From CAVRUF01 sp963716005 (GTDB lineage: Bacteria; Actinomycetota; Thermoleophilia; Gaiellales; Gaiellaceae), in the NCBI GenBank assembly GCA_963716005.1, contig OY970285.1:1240001-1304000 (forward strand): a DNA stretch of 64,000 nt, in the 5' to 3' direction. Below are positions 42,184 through 51,474 of the stretch, one piece after another. Below the pieces are notes generated by a model, which was not told the origin of the DNA, did no database searches, and saw only the letters and a program-made list of their open reading frames with translations. A program made the position numbers and the translations under genes. Each line of letters starts with the position of its first letter. Positions within the stretch are counted from its first letter, which is position 1.

Positions 42184-42501
42184 ATGAGGAACGCCGCGTC
42201 ATCGCTGTGGGCTTCGGCCCAGGGAGATCCCGTCTTCATGCGCCGCGTGAACGGCTGGTTGACGATCTTCTGGGTCGGGATGATCCCCGTGTCGTATGCG
42301 CTGGGCTGGCTGAGCAGCGTCGTCTACGTCTCGGCCCTGTCGTTATGGGCGCTCGTCTCGGGTCACTGGGCGGCCTGGCAGGCGGCACGCGTGGAGGTCG
42401 CCCAACAGGAAGAACTCGAACGGCAGAAGCGGGAGCCGGTCGAGGAAAAGGTCGTCGAGCACATGGTCGAGATGACCGACATTGATCGAGCCCCCGAGTA
42501 G
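42184..42501 (+). CDS. Small two-span membrane protein (105 aa)
   Basis: Two hydrophobic segments (LTIFWVGMIPVSYALGWLSSVVYVSALSLWALVSG) followed by a charged helical tail rich in Glu (QQEELERQKREPVEEKVVEHMVEM). No family recognised. Probably co-transcribed with the tiny peptide at 42101. Confidence 0.55.
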   Translation: MRNAASSLWASAQGDPVFMRRVNGWLTIFWVGMIPVSYALGWLSSVVYVSALSLWALVSGHWAAWQAARVEVAQQEELERQKREPVEEKVVEHMVEMTDIDRAPE

Positions 42502-42594
42502 ACACGGAACATCACGCCGGCCGATAGCGGAGCGCCGCGGTCCGTAGGTTGGCGGTCGTGCCTCGCTACCTGGTCAAGTTCAGCGACGGGGCCG

Positions 42595-42936
42595 CTACCT
42601 GAGAAGGGTGGCGTACCTGTCTCGCCATTTGTCGTCCGAGACCGAGCGGCGGAAGAAGGCCTCGAACACCGCCCGCGGAGTCGATCCCTCGGCGCGGGCG
42701 ATCAGCGCCGCGGCGGCCGCGAGGTGGTACCGCAGCAGGTCGTCGTCGATTCGCGCCACGTCGAGTAGCTGCTCGAACGCCCACAGCATCTTTTCCGCCT
42801 CGGCGGCCGGCAAGCTGGAGCGGAGCTCGTCGGCGAGCGTTTCGAGGCCGACGTCGTTCCAATCGAGCATGAAGTTGATTATCGGCAGCACGGCGGCCGA
42901 CATGAGATGTTTGGGGCCCGAGACGGTCTGAAACAA
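42595..42936 (-). CDS. Hypothetical helical protein (up to 113 aa)
   Basis: Likely starts at the internal Met of LMSAAVLPIINFMLDW. Helical, acidic, with WAFEQLLDVARIDDDLLRYHLAAAAALIARAEG. No recognised domain. It faces the PRC-barrel gene head to head. Confidence 0.45.
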   Translation of the reverse strand: MFQTVSGPKHLMSAAVLPIINFMLDWNDVGLETLADELRSSLPAAEAEKMLWAFEQLLDVARIDDDLLRYHLAAAAALIARAEGSTPRAVFEAFFRRSVSDDKWRDRYATLLR

Positions 42937-42971
42937 AGGGCTCCAACTCGCAATCGAAAGAGGGGGAGAAA

Positions 42972-43322
42972 ATGACCACAGAACTATGGACCTACCGCGA
43001 GACTTCGCTCGGCACGATGGATCTCTCGGGCTTCGAGGTCGAAGCGCAGGACGGTTCGATCGGCAAGATCGACGAGGCGACGAACGAGGTTGGCGCCAGC
43101 TACGTCGTCGTCGACACGGGCCCCTGGATCTTCGGCAAGAAGGTGCTCTTGCCGGCCGGTGTGATTGACCGCGTGGACACGGCAGACGAGAAGGCGTACG
43201 TCGGCCTGACGAAGGACGAGATCAAGAACGCACCGGAGTTCGACGAGTCGAACTACCGCGACAAGCAGTACAGAGACGAGGTCGGCGGGTACTACGGCCG
43301 CAGCCGGGAGAATCGGCTCTAA
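42972..43322 (+). CDS. PRC-barrel domain protein
   Basis: 116 residues, soluble. The PRC beta-barrel is evident (LSGFEVEAQDGSIGKIDEATNEVGASYVVVDTGPWIFGKKVLLPAGVIDRVD) with a tyrosine/charged tail. Excellent GAGGGGGAG ribosome site. Such single-PRC proteins are common in stress-gene neighbourhoods of soil actinobacteria; the exact role is unknown. Confidence 0.85.
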   Translation: MTTELWTYRETSLGTMDLSGFEVEAQDGSIGKIDEATNEVGASYVVVDTGPWIFGKKVLLPAGVIDRVDTADEKAYVGLTKDEIKNAPEFDESNYRDKQYRDEVGGYYGRSRENRL

Positions 43323-43520
43323 CCAGAACGTGTCGACGCCGCAGCGGCCGCGTGCCGCTGCGGCGTCACGGCTCCTGCTTGGCCGCCGCGAATATGAGCT
43401 GAGCGGTTCGGCGTAGTGGGCAGCGCGTGATGTCCTTCATGGAGCGAACCGCCGTCGTAGCGTGTGTCACAATCGCGCCGACCTCTGCGGCGACACCATC
43501 GGCCACAGGAAGGGAGCACC

Positions 43521-43772
43521 ATGCCTGAAGCAAGGGACGCCGCGAGCAGCGATCTCCAGATGCTGAGCGCGAACGCGCACACGGCAGAGTCCTTCGGGCG
43601 CGCGATCGTCTCGGCGTCGCTCGCCGCTGCCGCGGAGAAGGGCGGCTCGAAGTCCGGCCCGATCAAGATGACGCTGAACGTCACCGTGACCCGGATCCCC
43701 AAGATCGGCGCCTGGGTGTGCGTCGGGATCGAAGGCTTCGGGACATTCTGCAGGCTCGAGCGGCAGGATTAG
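43521..43772 (+). CDS. Hypothetical protein (83 aa)
   Basis: MPEARDAASSDLQMLSANAHTAESFGRAIV..., ending WVCVGIEGFGTFCRLER. Good AAGGGAG ribosome site 5 nt before the ATG 43521. Two late cysteines; no family recognised. Confidence 0.5.
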   Translation: MPEARDAASSDLQMLSANAHTAESFGRAIVSASLAAAAEKGGSKSGPIKMTLNVTVTRIPKIGAWVCVGIEGFGTFCRLERQD

Positions 43773-43806
43773 GCGACGAATCCAGGAAGCACGGCCCAGG
43801 GCCGCC

Positions 43807-44427
43807 TCAACGTCGTGTTTCGGCCTCGAGCTGGAGTTCGTGCCGGACAACGGCCCGTAGCTCGTCGAGCGCCCCGTTGAGGCTTCGGAGGGCCCCGGCC
43901 CGTGCGAGTTCGGACACGAATTGTGTCCCGCTTCCTCTGATGGCCTCGATGCCCAGGCGCCATTCCTCCGAGGAAACCTCGCCGCCGGCCGCCTCCTCTC
44001 TGAGCCGCTCGAGTTCGCGGGTGGCGTTGTCTCGCCGGGTCCTCTCTTCTGCGGGGATGGCGTCCGCGTCCACTCTCGCAGCCTGATGCACGTGTTCGAC
44101 CGCCGCGACGACCGCGTCTGAACCGAAAGCCAGAACGCGGGCTGACAGCGGGGCTGGCATGGCAGCCAGCGGTCCAGAATCCGAGGCCTTCAAGGCCTCC
44201 TCCTCCCGCTCCAACGCCTCATAAACCACGCTACTCGCCTTCGCTGACCACTCCAGAAGCTCGACGTACGTCTCGGCCCGCTTCTCCCAAAGCCGCTGCT
44301 CCCGAGAAAGCGCTCGTTGCTGTTCGAGCGTCCGTCTTGTGTTCTTGACGGCAAGCAGGGCGCTCAGAAGGCCGACAGTCAACGCCGCCGCAGCAGCTAC
44401 GTAAGGGGCTGCGACCTGCCAATCCAT
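43807..44427 (-). CDS. Membrane-anchored coiled-coil protein (206 aa)
   Basis: One N-terminal span (YVAAAAALTVGLLSALLAV) followed by long charged helices (RRTLEQQRALSREQRLWEKRAETYVELLEWSAKA) characteristic of a cytosolic coiled coil. No enzyme motif. Such proteins often act as envelope or sensory accessories; unassigned. Confidence 0.6.
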   Translation of the reverse strand: MDWQVAAPYVAAAAALTVGLLSALLAVKNTRRTLEQQRALSREQRLWEKRAETYVELLEWSAKASSVVYEALEREEEALKASDSGPLAAMPAPLSARVLAFGSDAVVAAVEHVHQAARVDADAIPAEERTRRDNATRELERLREEAAGGEVSSEEWRLGIEAIRGSGTQFVSELARAGALRSLNGALDELRAVVRHELQLEAETRR

Positions 44428-44616
44428 CTGCGTAGTCTTGCTCCTTCGGGGGTCAGCCTGCCTGCTACGGCTCGTTTATGCCAGGCGAGACGTAACCGCG
44501 ATGTTGCGAACGGCGTCTATCGGCTCGAGGATCTGCGGCACCCGACAACCGATGAGGGGCTCGGCTCGGCCCGCGCTGCCAGGGTGGACACGGCCGGCGA
44601 GGAACTCCGCGTCGGG

Positions 44617-45975
44617 CTAACTTCGAACGTCGAGGAAGGCGGGCGGTCTGAGTAGGTCGGGCTCTGCGGTACGAGCCAACTCGTTTCGCTCTGCGTCGAC
44701 CTCGGTGGCAATGCCGGTGCCCTCGATGTCGCGCATGCCTGGGAGAAAGAGTGCCCCGAGTGTGGCTACACCACCGATCACTGCTGCTCCGATCAGTGTG
44801 GCTCGCACGCCAACCAGGGCGGCGACCGGAGCCGTGATGGCGAAGGAAAGCGGGAGGAGGCCGATCGAGATCAGCCAGTCAAGACTGGAAACCCGGCCAA
44901 GCATCGAAGCCGGAACGTGGCGCTGTTTGATCGTCGCCCACACGATGGTGCCCGCGGTTTCGAGCGCGTTGAACAAGAGACACGCCACCATGAGCTGCCA
45001 GGAGGATGTCGCGAGGCCGTAGCCCGCGATGGCGAGCGTAGCGAGCGTCCACGCCGCGTACATGAACGTCACGTCACGGGCCGGGTGGCCGCGCTGCCCC
45101 ATGATCAGCGCGGCACTGATCGCCCCGACGCCCCCGGCCGCGAAGATGAGCCCGAGATCGCCGGCCGAGGCGTGCAGCTCGTTCTTCACGAGGTACGGGA
45201 GCAGCACCTCGGCAGGGCCCATGAAGGCGAGATAGGCGATCGCGGCGGAGAGGAGGGTGCCCCACAGCCAGACCCGGCGCCGGACGAACCGGAGGCCCTC
45301 CTTCACGGCGCTGAAGGACGAGTCGACATGTTCCGATCGAGGATGTGCCGGGGGTCGCATCAGGAATACCGCGACGGCGGAGACGAGGAAGGTCGCGGCG
45401 TCGACTGCGAATGCGGTACCCAAGCCGACACCGGCCACGAGCACTCCTCCCAGCGCCGGCCCCGCGAGACGATACGCGATCGGCCGGACCAACTGGTCGA
45501 GCGAGTTGGCCGCTGGGAGGTCGGGCCCTGGGACGATGTCCGGCACGATCGCCTCGAAGGCGGGTGCGAAAAAGGCCGTGCCGACGCCGTACAGAGCGAC
45601 AATGACCACGAGTTCCCAGAAGGTGAGGAGGCCGGTCAGGGAGAGGACGGCGAGGGCGGCGATAACGATCGCGCGTGCGAAGTCGGCGCACAGCATGAGC
45701 GAGCGCCGGTCGAGACGGTCGCTGAGGACCCCCGCCGGCAGCAGGAAGGCGATCATCGGGACGGTCATGCCGATCCCGAGGAGCGAAAGCGCGGCGGGCG
45801 CGTTCCAGAGCTCGTAGGCTTGCCAGGCCATCGCCACGAGGAAGATGCCGTCCCCGACCAGCGAGACGGTCATTCCAGCCCAGAGGAGACGAAAGTCTCG
45901 GTGGCGGAGCGGAACGAGGAGGTTTACCCGGGAGAAGCCGCCTGGGCGGTCGAACGCCTCGTGGCTATGCTGCAT
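44617..45975 (-). CDS. MFS transporter (enterobactin-exporter-like MFS_3 type)
   Basis: 452 residues and about twelve spans. RHRDFRLLWAGMTVSLVGDGIF at the start, the MFS loop GVLSDRLDRRSLMLCADFARA between spans 2 and 3, and SAVKEGLRFVRRRVWLWG in the central loop are typical of EntS-like drug/siderophore efflux proteins. Substrate unknown. It overlaps the end of the GGDEF-EAL gene by 11 nt in the same direction, so it may be the last gene of that operon. Confidence 0.88.
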   Translation of the reverse strand: MQHSHEAFDRPGGFSRVNLLVPLRHRDFRLLWAGMTVSLVGDGIFLVAMAWQAYELWNAPAALSLLGIGMTVPMIAFLLPAGVLSDRLDRRSLMLCADFARAIVIAALAVLSLTGLLTFWELVVIVALYGVGTAFFAPAFEAIVPDIVPGPDLPAANSLDQLVRPIAYRLAGPALGGVLVAGVGLGTAFAVDAATFLVSAVAVFLMRPPAHPRSEHVDSSFSAVKEGLRFVRRRVWLWGTLLSAAIAYLAFMGPAEVLLPYLVKNELHASAGDLGLIFAAGGVGAISAALIMGQRGHPARDVTFMYAAWTLATLAIAGYGLATSSWQLMVACLLFNALETAGTIVWATIKQRHVPASMLGRVSSLDWLISIGLLPLSFAITAPVAALVGVRATLIGAAVIGGVATLGALFLPGMRDIEGTGIATEVDAERNELARTAEPDLLRPPAFLDVRS

Positions 45976-48900
45976 ACGGCCGCGACTTGCCGATCGCTTC
46001 CTCGCCGCCGTCGAGGTAATTCACGAGCGCATCGTGGTCCATCGGCTTGGCGAACAGGAAGCCCTGGCCAAGCTCGCAGCCAAGTTCACGTAGCGACATG
46101 ATTTGCTCGGGCAGCTCGATGCCCTCCGCAACCACCTCGAGACTCAGGCTGTTTCCAAGGGCGACGATCGCCGCGGCCAGACTCGACTCGTCCCCCTCGG
46201 ACGAAAGGAAGGAGCGATCCATCTTGAGGATGTCGACCGGGAAGCGGCTCAGGTAGGAGAGCGACGAGTAGCCGGTTCCGAAGTCGTCCATCGCCAGGAG
46301 AACCCCTAGCGACTTCAGTTCATGCAGCCGCTGGACCGCGAGATCCGTGTCGGCCATCATCACGGTCTCGGTGATCTCGAGCACGAGGGCGGAAGGCGGG
46401 AGCCCGCTCGACAGGAGCGCATCGCGAACGTCGTCGACGATCGTCTCCGACTGGAGCTGCTTGACGGACAGGTTGACGCTCATGGTCAACGGCGGCTTGC
46501 GAGGGAAGCGCTCGTGCAGGAGGGCTCCCTGACGGCAGGCCTCCTGGAGGACCCAGCGGCCGATGGGGACGATCAGGCCGGTCTCTTCGGCAAGCGGGAT
46601 GAAGTTGAGGGGTGGGATCGTCCCGCGCGTCGGGTGGTTCCAGCGAAGCAGCGCCTCGACGCCGTAGTCGGCGCGATCATCAAGGCGAACGACGGGTTGG
46701 TAGTGGATAACGAGCTGCTGCAGCTCGAGCGACCGCTGCAGCTCCGCCTGGAGCTCGAGACGCTCGACCACGCGCTCGTGCATCGCCGGCTCGAAGACGC
46801 GATAGCTCCCCTTGCTGTCGCGCTTGGCCATGTACATCGCCACGTCAGCGTTGCGGAGGAGCTCCTCCGCGTCAGATGAGCCGAGCTCGTCCCCCGCCAG
46901 GCAGATGCCAACGCTCGCGCGCGGATAGACCTGCTTGCCGTCGATGTCGTACTTGAGCTCTAGGGCGCGCAGAATCCGCCCGGCCACGTCGGCGGCCTCC
47001 GCCGAGTCCGCGATCCCGTCGAGCAGGATGGCGAACTCGTCGCCACCGAAGCGGGCAACGGTGTCCGCCGGGCGCACGGCCGCCTGAAGGCGCTGCGCCA
47101 CCTCCCGCAGGACCGTATCGCCGGCCGCGTGGCCGAGGCTGTCGTTGATGGTCTTGAAATCGTCCAGGTCGATGAACATGACGCCGATCGCCCGGCCTCC
47201 GCGGATCGAGCGCATGATGGCTTGCTGGACGCGGTCTGCGAACAGCGCTCGGTTGGCGAGGCTTGTAACCGGGTCGTGGAACGCCTGGTGCGCGAGCTGA
47301 TCCTCGAACTCCTTGCGCTCGCTGATGTCTCGACCGTTCAGGACGATGCCACGGACGTGCTCGTCCTGCAGCAGGTCTGTGTGCTGAACCTCGAACTGGA
47401 GCCAGGTGCCGTCTCGGTGCCGGAGCGAGCACCCGATCACGTGTGTCTCCGATCCGCCGCCCACGTAGGCCTCGCCCACGCCCGACAGGATTTGCGCGAG
47501 CCGCGGCCGGTCGGCCACGCTAACTAGCTGGGCGAAGTCGCTTCCCTCGACTTCGTCGGCGCGGTAGCCGAGGACACGCTCGATGGACGGACTTTGGTAC
47601 GTGACGGTGCCATGGGCGTCAAGGACGGTGATGAGGTCGCTCGAGTGAGCCACCAGCGACCGGAATCGGGCTTCGCTCTGGCGACGGTGCAAGTTCTCTG
47701 CCAGCAACGCTCCTTCTACGGCGAGCGAGACCTGCGAGGCAAGCGACGTGAGCGAGTCGACGAGCTCGCGGGGTATGTCGACCGGCGAGCACAAGACGAG
47801 CAACCCGCGCGCCCCGTCACGGACCGAGAGCGGCAGAACCAGCACGGCCTGGCCCTCATGAAGGCGAAGCTCGCTCCGCACTTCCTCGGGCAGTCTCGAG
47901 AGCGGGACCTGGTGGGTTGCCCTGGCGGACTCGCGGAGCCATCCGTAGGCCGTCCTCGATACATGCCAGTCGCCCTCGTCGCCCGACGAGGCGGCGACAA
48001 CTGCGCGCTCCTCGTTCAACAGGACTAGACGTACGGTCGCCGGCCTCCCGACGAGAGCAAGGACCGCCGAGATGGCTGCCTCGTTGACCTGCTCACGACC
48101 GCCGGCCGCGACGAGCTCGACGCCCGCCCGACGCAGTGCCAGCTCGCGTGCTGCCGCTCGCTCCTCCTGCCGCACCAGGCCCACCATGCGGGCGACGACG
48201 AGAAGGAACAGAAGCGCCGACGCCACGATCAACACGAGGACGTCAGGGTCGTCGAGCGCCTGGTAAAACCGGACGCCAGGCGCGATCAAACAGGCTCCCG
48301 CGAGCAATCCAAGACGGAGCGGAGTAAGGCGCGCGCGCGACTCAAGCGCAGGTTCCTCAAGCGTGCGCATGGAGGGGTGGAGCGCGGCCGCACCCCAGAG
48401 CAAGTAGTAGGCGATCCAGCCCACGTCGTAGCTCAGCTGGTGGTTGTACGCGTCCGTTAGCAAGGCGTACGTGTAGGCGGAGTCCACAGCGAGCAGCGAG
48501 ACAATGCTGCCGACGAGGAAATAAAACGCCGGCGCCCGCTTCCCCTTGTCGACCGCCAGGCGGATCACTGCAGCCAGGAGCAGAATGTCCCCGAGCGGAT
48601 AGGCCGCGGACACACCCTTCTCGAGCAGGGTGAGCCCGGAGAGGTGGATGTTCGGAGCGACCAGGAAGACCCAGGAGAGCAGCGCGATGCCGACGGTGAG
48701 AATGAGCGAGTCGATCAGGCCGGCGCGGTCGCCCTGCGGATTGCGCCGTCTCACCAGAATGAGCAGGCCGACCACGAGAGCCGGGTAGACAGTCAGATAG
48801 ATGGCGTCCCCAAGCGAGGGGAACTCCACCTCGACCCCGAAGAGCTTCGGGTAGCTGTAGGTGTAGAGGTCGCCGGCGAAGAACAGGAACTGCCCGACGA

Positions 48901-49111
48901 TGAAGAGCAACCACGCGGCGCGGGCCTTCGGCCGGTGCAGGTAAATCCCGACCGCGATCGCAACCGACGAAGAGAGGCCGAGCAGGTTGATGAGCGGGCC
49001 GCTCCCCTTTAGCGCCGGCAACCAGAGATAGGCCGCGGTGAGGAGGCCGCCGACAGCGAGGTAGAGAACCCAGGCGCGTCCCCGCCAGTCGATACTGGCG
49101 AGGAGGCTCAC
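45965..49111 (-). CDS. Membrane sensor with GAF-like, PAS, GGDEF and EAL domains
   Basis: 1048 residues. Eight to ten N-terminal spans (about 1-310) form a membrane sensor. A GAF-like region follows (VNEAAISAVLALVGRPATVRLVLLNEE), then PAS (RFRSLVAHSSDLITVLDAHGTV), GGDEF (RFGGDEF, 688-692, intact active site) and EAL (EALLRWNHP, E819; DDFGTGYSSLSYL; EGIE). It may make and/or degrade c-di-GMP under a membrane or ligand signal. The GTG start overlaps the PLP-enzyme stop (GTGA), and the frame before it lies inside that gene. The coupling suggests it senses or regulates that enzyme's product. Confidence 0.93.
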   Translation of the reverse strand: MSLLASIDWRGRAWVLYLAVGGLLTAAYLWLPALKGSGPLINLLGLSSSVAIAVGIYLHRPKARAAWLLFIVGQFLFFAGDLYTYSYPKLFGVEVEFPSLGDAIYLTVYPALVVGLLILVRRRNPQGDRAGLIDSLILTVGIALLSWVFLVAPNIHLSGLTLLEKGVSAAYPLGDILLLAAVIRLAVDKGKRAPAFYFLVGSIVSLLAVDSAYTYALLTDAYNHQLSYDVGWIAYYLLWGAAALHPSMRTLEEPALESRARLTPLRLGLLAGACLIAPGVRFYQALDDPDVLVLIVASALLFLLVVARMVGLVRQEERAAARELALRRAGVELVAAGGREQVNEAAISAVLALVGRPATVRLVLLNEERAVVAASSGDEGDWHVSRTAYGWLRESARATHQVPLSRLPEEVRSELRLHEGQAVLVLPLSVRDGARGLLVLCSPVDIPRELVDSLTSLASQVSLAVEGALLAENLHRRQSEARFRSLVAHSSDLITVLDAHGTVTYQSPSIERVLGYRADEVEGSDFAQLVSVADRPRLAQILSGVGEAYVGGGSETHVIGCSLRHRDGTWLQFEVQHTDLLQDEHVRGIVLNGRDISERKEFEDQLAHQAFHDPVTSLANRALFADRVQQAIMRSIRGGRAIGVMFIDLDDFKTINDSLGHAAGDTVLREVAQRLQAAVRPADTVARFGGDEFAILLDGIADSAEAADVAGRILRALELKYDIDGKQVYPRASVGICLAGDELGSSDAEELLRNADVAMYMAKRDSKGSYRVFEPAMHERVVERLELQAELQRSLELQQLVIHYQPVVRLDDRADYGVEALLRWNHPTRGTIPPLNFIPLAEETGLIVPIGRWVLQEACRQGALLHERFPRKPPLTMSVNLSVKQLQSETIVDDVRDALLSSGLPPSALVLEITETVMMADTDLAVQRLHELKSLGVLLAMDDFGTGYSSLSYLSRFPVDILKMDRSFLSSEGDESSLAAAIVALGNSLSLEVVAEGIELPEQIMSLRELGCELGQGFLFAKPMDHDALVNYLDGGEEAIGKSRPYAA

Positions 49112-50418
49112 GCGGCGTACTCCTGGCGCCCGGAGGGCCGGAGTTCGTACTTCGACGCGAGCTTGCCGAGAACGTCGATGAGTTGTTCGATCTCGGCCTG
49201 GGAGTTGGCCGCCGTGACCTGGATCCTGAACCCGACCTCGCTCTTCGGCACCAGCGGATAGGCGGCGAGGGTCACGTACACGCCGTGATCGAAGAGGAAG
49301 CGACCCGCCGCGTCGATGTCTTCGTGACGCGCGAGCGGAACCTCGATGATCGGGAAGCCGGAACGATTCGGCGTGTGGACTCCCATCCGATCGAGGCACT
49401 GGAGGACCTGGTCAGTCTTTCGCCAGAGGTCGGTGCGAATCGCGTCGCCGCGGGCTTCGTTGACGTCGAAGCCGGCAAGCACAGTCGCGAGCGAGGCGAT
49501 CGGCGATGGCCCGGAGTAGAGGTAGGGCGGCGCGGCTGTCTTGAGCAGGTTCTTGAGCTCGGTCGGGCAGGCCACGTACGCCGCGAGCGACGAGTACGAC
49601 TTGGAGAAGCCGCCGACGAGCACGATCCGGTCGTACGACTCCTCGCAGTACCGGACGATGCTATTTCCACGCATGCCGTATGGACTCGGCTCGTTCGGGG
49701 CACGCTCTCCGATCACCCCAAACCCGTGAGCGTCGTCGACATAAAGCATGGCGTCGTATCGACGGGCGAGCCGAGCGAACTCCTTAAGATCAGGCGCGTT
49801 CCCGGTCATGCTGTTGACCCCGTCCATGCAGATCAGTCGCGTGGTCGAGCGGTCCTGCAGCAGGAGTTGCTCGAGGTCGTCCGGATCCTCGAACCGAAAC
49901 CGCTTCACCGTCGCTCCGCGGGCCGCCGCGAACTGGCAGCCGTCGTAGATCGTCTTGTGAGCCCGGTTGTCGACAAATATTGTCCCGTCGCCGGCCAGCA
50001 CGGGGATCACGGACAAGTGGATCAGGGTGATCGTCGGGATGACCAACGCGTCCTCGCATCCGAGGAGCTCGATCAGCCGCTCCTCGATCTCTGGGTAGAG
50101 GACAGGGCTGCCGAGCATGCGCGACCAGCTCGGATGCGTCCCCCACTTGTCGAGATAGTCCGGGACGGCCTCGATGATCTCGCGATCGAGGTCGAATCCA
50201 AGGTAGTTGCAGGAGGCGAAATCGGCCAACCACTGGTCGCCGATTCGGATCATCCGGCCGTCGATCTCGTCGATGACGGCGTCCGTCATCGGGTTGGAAC
50301 GCTCGAGTTCGACCAGCTCGCTGCAGGCCGCGAGCCAGCGATCGATCCAGCGTGGGGATGCAGACGGCGACCGTGGGCCGTCCGAGCCGAAGATGCCCAT
50401 GCACCCAACATCGGACAT
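49108..50418 (-). CDS. PLP-dependent alpha-oxoamine synthase-type aminotransferase
   Basis: About 436 residues. Fold-type I core: FASCNYLGFDLDREI, WSRMLGSP, MDGVNSMTGNAPDL, YVDDAHGFGVIGE and the PLP lysine in GGFSKSYSS (about K273). This is the 8-amino-7-oxononanoate / glycine C-acetyltransferase / serine palmitoyltransferase / CqsA group, which condenses an amino acid with an acyl-CoA. No other biotin or sphingolipid gene is nearby, so a signal or lipid precursor is as likely. Start chosen at ATG 50418, behind AGGAG; the frame is open further upstream. Translationally coupled to the sensor gene. Confidence 0.85.
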   Translation of the reverse strand: MSDVGCMGIFGSDGPRSPSASPRWIDRWLAACSELVELERSNPMTDAVIDEIDGRMIRIGDQWLADFASCNYLGFDLDREIIEAVPDYLDKWGTHPSWSRMLGSPVLYPEIEERLIELLGCEDALVIPTITLIHLSVIPVLAGDGTIFVDNRAHKTIYDGCQFAAARGATVKRFRFEDPDDLEQLLLQDRSTTRLICMDGVNSMTGNAPDLKEFARLARRYDAMLYVDDAHGFGVIGERAPNEPSPYGMRGNSIVRYCEESYDRIVLVGGFSKSYSSLAAYVACPTELKNLLKTAAPPYLYSGPSPIASLATVLAGFDVNEARGDAIRTDLWRKTDQVLQCLDRMGVHTPNRSGFPIIEVPLARHEDIDAAGRFLFDHGVYVTLAAYPLVPKSEVGFRIQVTAANSQAEIEQLIDVLGKLASKYELRPSGRQEYAA

Positions 50419-50743
50419 TGCTCCTGAAATCTTTAGGAAGATGATCGAAACGGGGTCCAGCACGGCTCGGGTCAGAAGGCGGTCGGTGAGTATCGGCGTC
50501 TTGGCCTCGGTCGCGCATGCTTCCACCGCGTTCCCGTCGAGCCCCACCGGAAGTTCCCATTAGTCGGTGCAAGCCCGAAAGCTCTAAGCGTCGGTCGGGC
50601 GGCTCGAACTCCCACGAGCCGAGCCGGATCTTCTCCGCGGTACTCACCTGCGAGCGGAGGATCCAGGCTGACCAGACCGCCCCTTGAGCGCGGGGGCACC
50701 GAGGGGGGCACCACCCGAGCCTTCCTGGCCTCCCTGGCACAAA

Positions 50744-50786
50744 CGACCCGTGTGTTCATGCGGATCGCGCATGACTACACGGGTCG
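50744..50786 (-). terminator. Terminator hairpin after tRNA-Val
   Basis: A 10-bp stem (CGACCCGTGT / ACACGGGTCG) enclosing a second 7-bp stem (TCATGCG / CGCATGA) begins 3 nt after the tRNA 3' end on the minus strand and is followed by TTTGT. The rest of the 50419-50743 interval, upstream of the PLP enzyme, holds no gene I can support. Confidence 0.7.
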
Positions 50787-50789
50787 AAA

Positions 50790-50862
50790 TGGGCGGTACT
50801 GGGCTCGAACCAGTGACCCCCAGCTTGTCGAGCTGGTGCTCTCCCAACTGAGCTAACCGCCC
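50790..50862 (-). tRNA. tRNA-Val (anticodon GAC)
   Basis: 73-nt cloverleaf read on the minus strand. The acceptor GGGCGGT pairs with ACCGCCC. D arm GCTC...GAGC. Anticodon stem CCAGC / GCTGG with loop TCGACAA gives anticodon GAC. T arm ACTGG-TTCGAGC-CCAGT. Discriminator A; CCA is not encoded. The only RNA gene of this kind in the window. Confidence 0.97.
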
Positions 50863-50876
50863 TTGGGCGCCGGATT

Positions 50877-51381
50877 CTAGCGAACGCTCTTGGGCAGGAA
50901 GCCCAGTGGGTTCACGGGCTCGCCGTGCCTGTGGACCTCGAAGTGCAGGTGCGGGCCGGTGCATGACCCCGTGCAGCCCGCTTTAGCGATCCGCTGGCCG
51001 CGCTGGACCAGGTCGCCCGGCTCCACCTGGATCGACGACAGGTGCGCGTAGAGCGTCACGAGGCCCGGGCCCGTGGCGGATCTCGATCACGTTGCCGTAG
51101 CCCGCGTGCTCGTCGAGCCAGCCGGTGGCGGTCACGACGCCGTCGTCGGCCGCCCGCACTTGGCTCGTCTGGAGGACGGCGATGTCGACCCCGGCGTGGA
51201 GCCGGCCCCAGCGCTCGCCGAACGGCGACTCGAACGGTCCGCGCAGCGGCACGGCCAAGCGGTCCGCTCCGCCAGGACCAACGCGGGGAGGCGTGGTGTA
51301 GTCCGGGTAGGAAGCGAACGCGGGGGCGGCGAGCGCACAAGCGCAAAGAGCCGCCGCGGCGAGCGCGGTGAAACGAAGCAA
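50877..51381 (-). CDS. Secreted M23 (LytM-like) peptidase (frameshift near 51063)
   Basis: About 167 residues. Signal peptide (ALAAAALCACALAAPAFA), then the zinc site HAGVDI and, after a one-base frame change near 51063, TLYAHLSSIQVEPGDLVQRGQ and HLHFEV, the second and third metal/catalytic His motifs. It cleaves peptidoglycan cross-links or acts as an amidase activator. Ends 15 nt before tRNA-Val. Confidence 0.85.
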
Positions 51382-51430
51382 GCGCCCCAGGCTAGCCGAG
51401 GAATCCGGCCGCCGACTCCCCCGGATGGGG

Positions 51431-51464
51431 GGACGCGCCGCAGCCCGAAGACCGCGGCGCGTCC
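51431..51464 (-). terminator. GC hairpin downstream of the copper-protein cluster
   Basis: An 11-bp perfect stem GGACGCGCCGC / GCGGCGCGTCC with a 12-nt loop begins 10 nt past the stop of the cupredoxin gene. No T-tract. Probable end of the minus-strand copper operon. Confidence 0.55.
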
Positions 51465-51474
51465 GGAGATCGTC

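Noticed and set aside
50419..50743. c-di-GMP (GEMM) riboswitch before the PLP enzyme/GGDEF-EAL operon
   Set aside because: The conserved GCAAACC-type core and tetraloop-receptor elements were not found.
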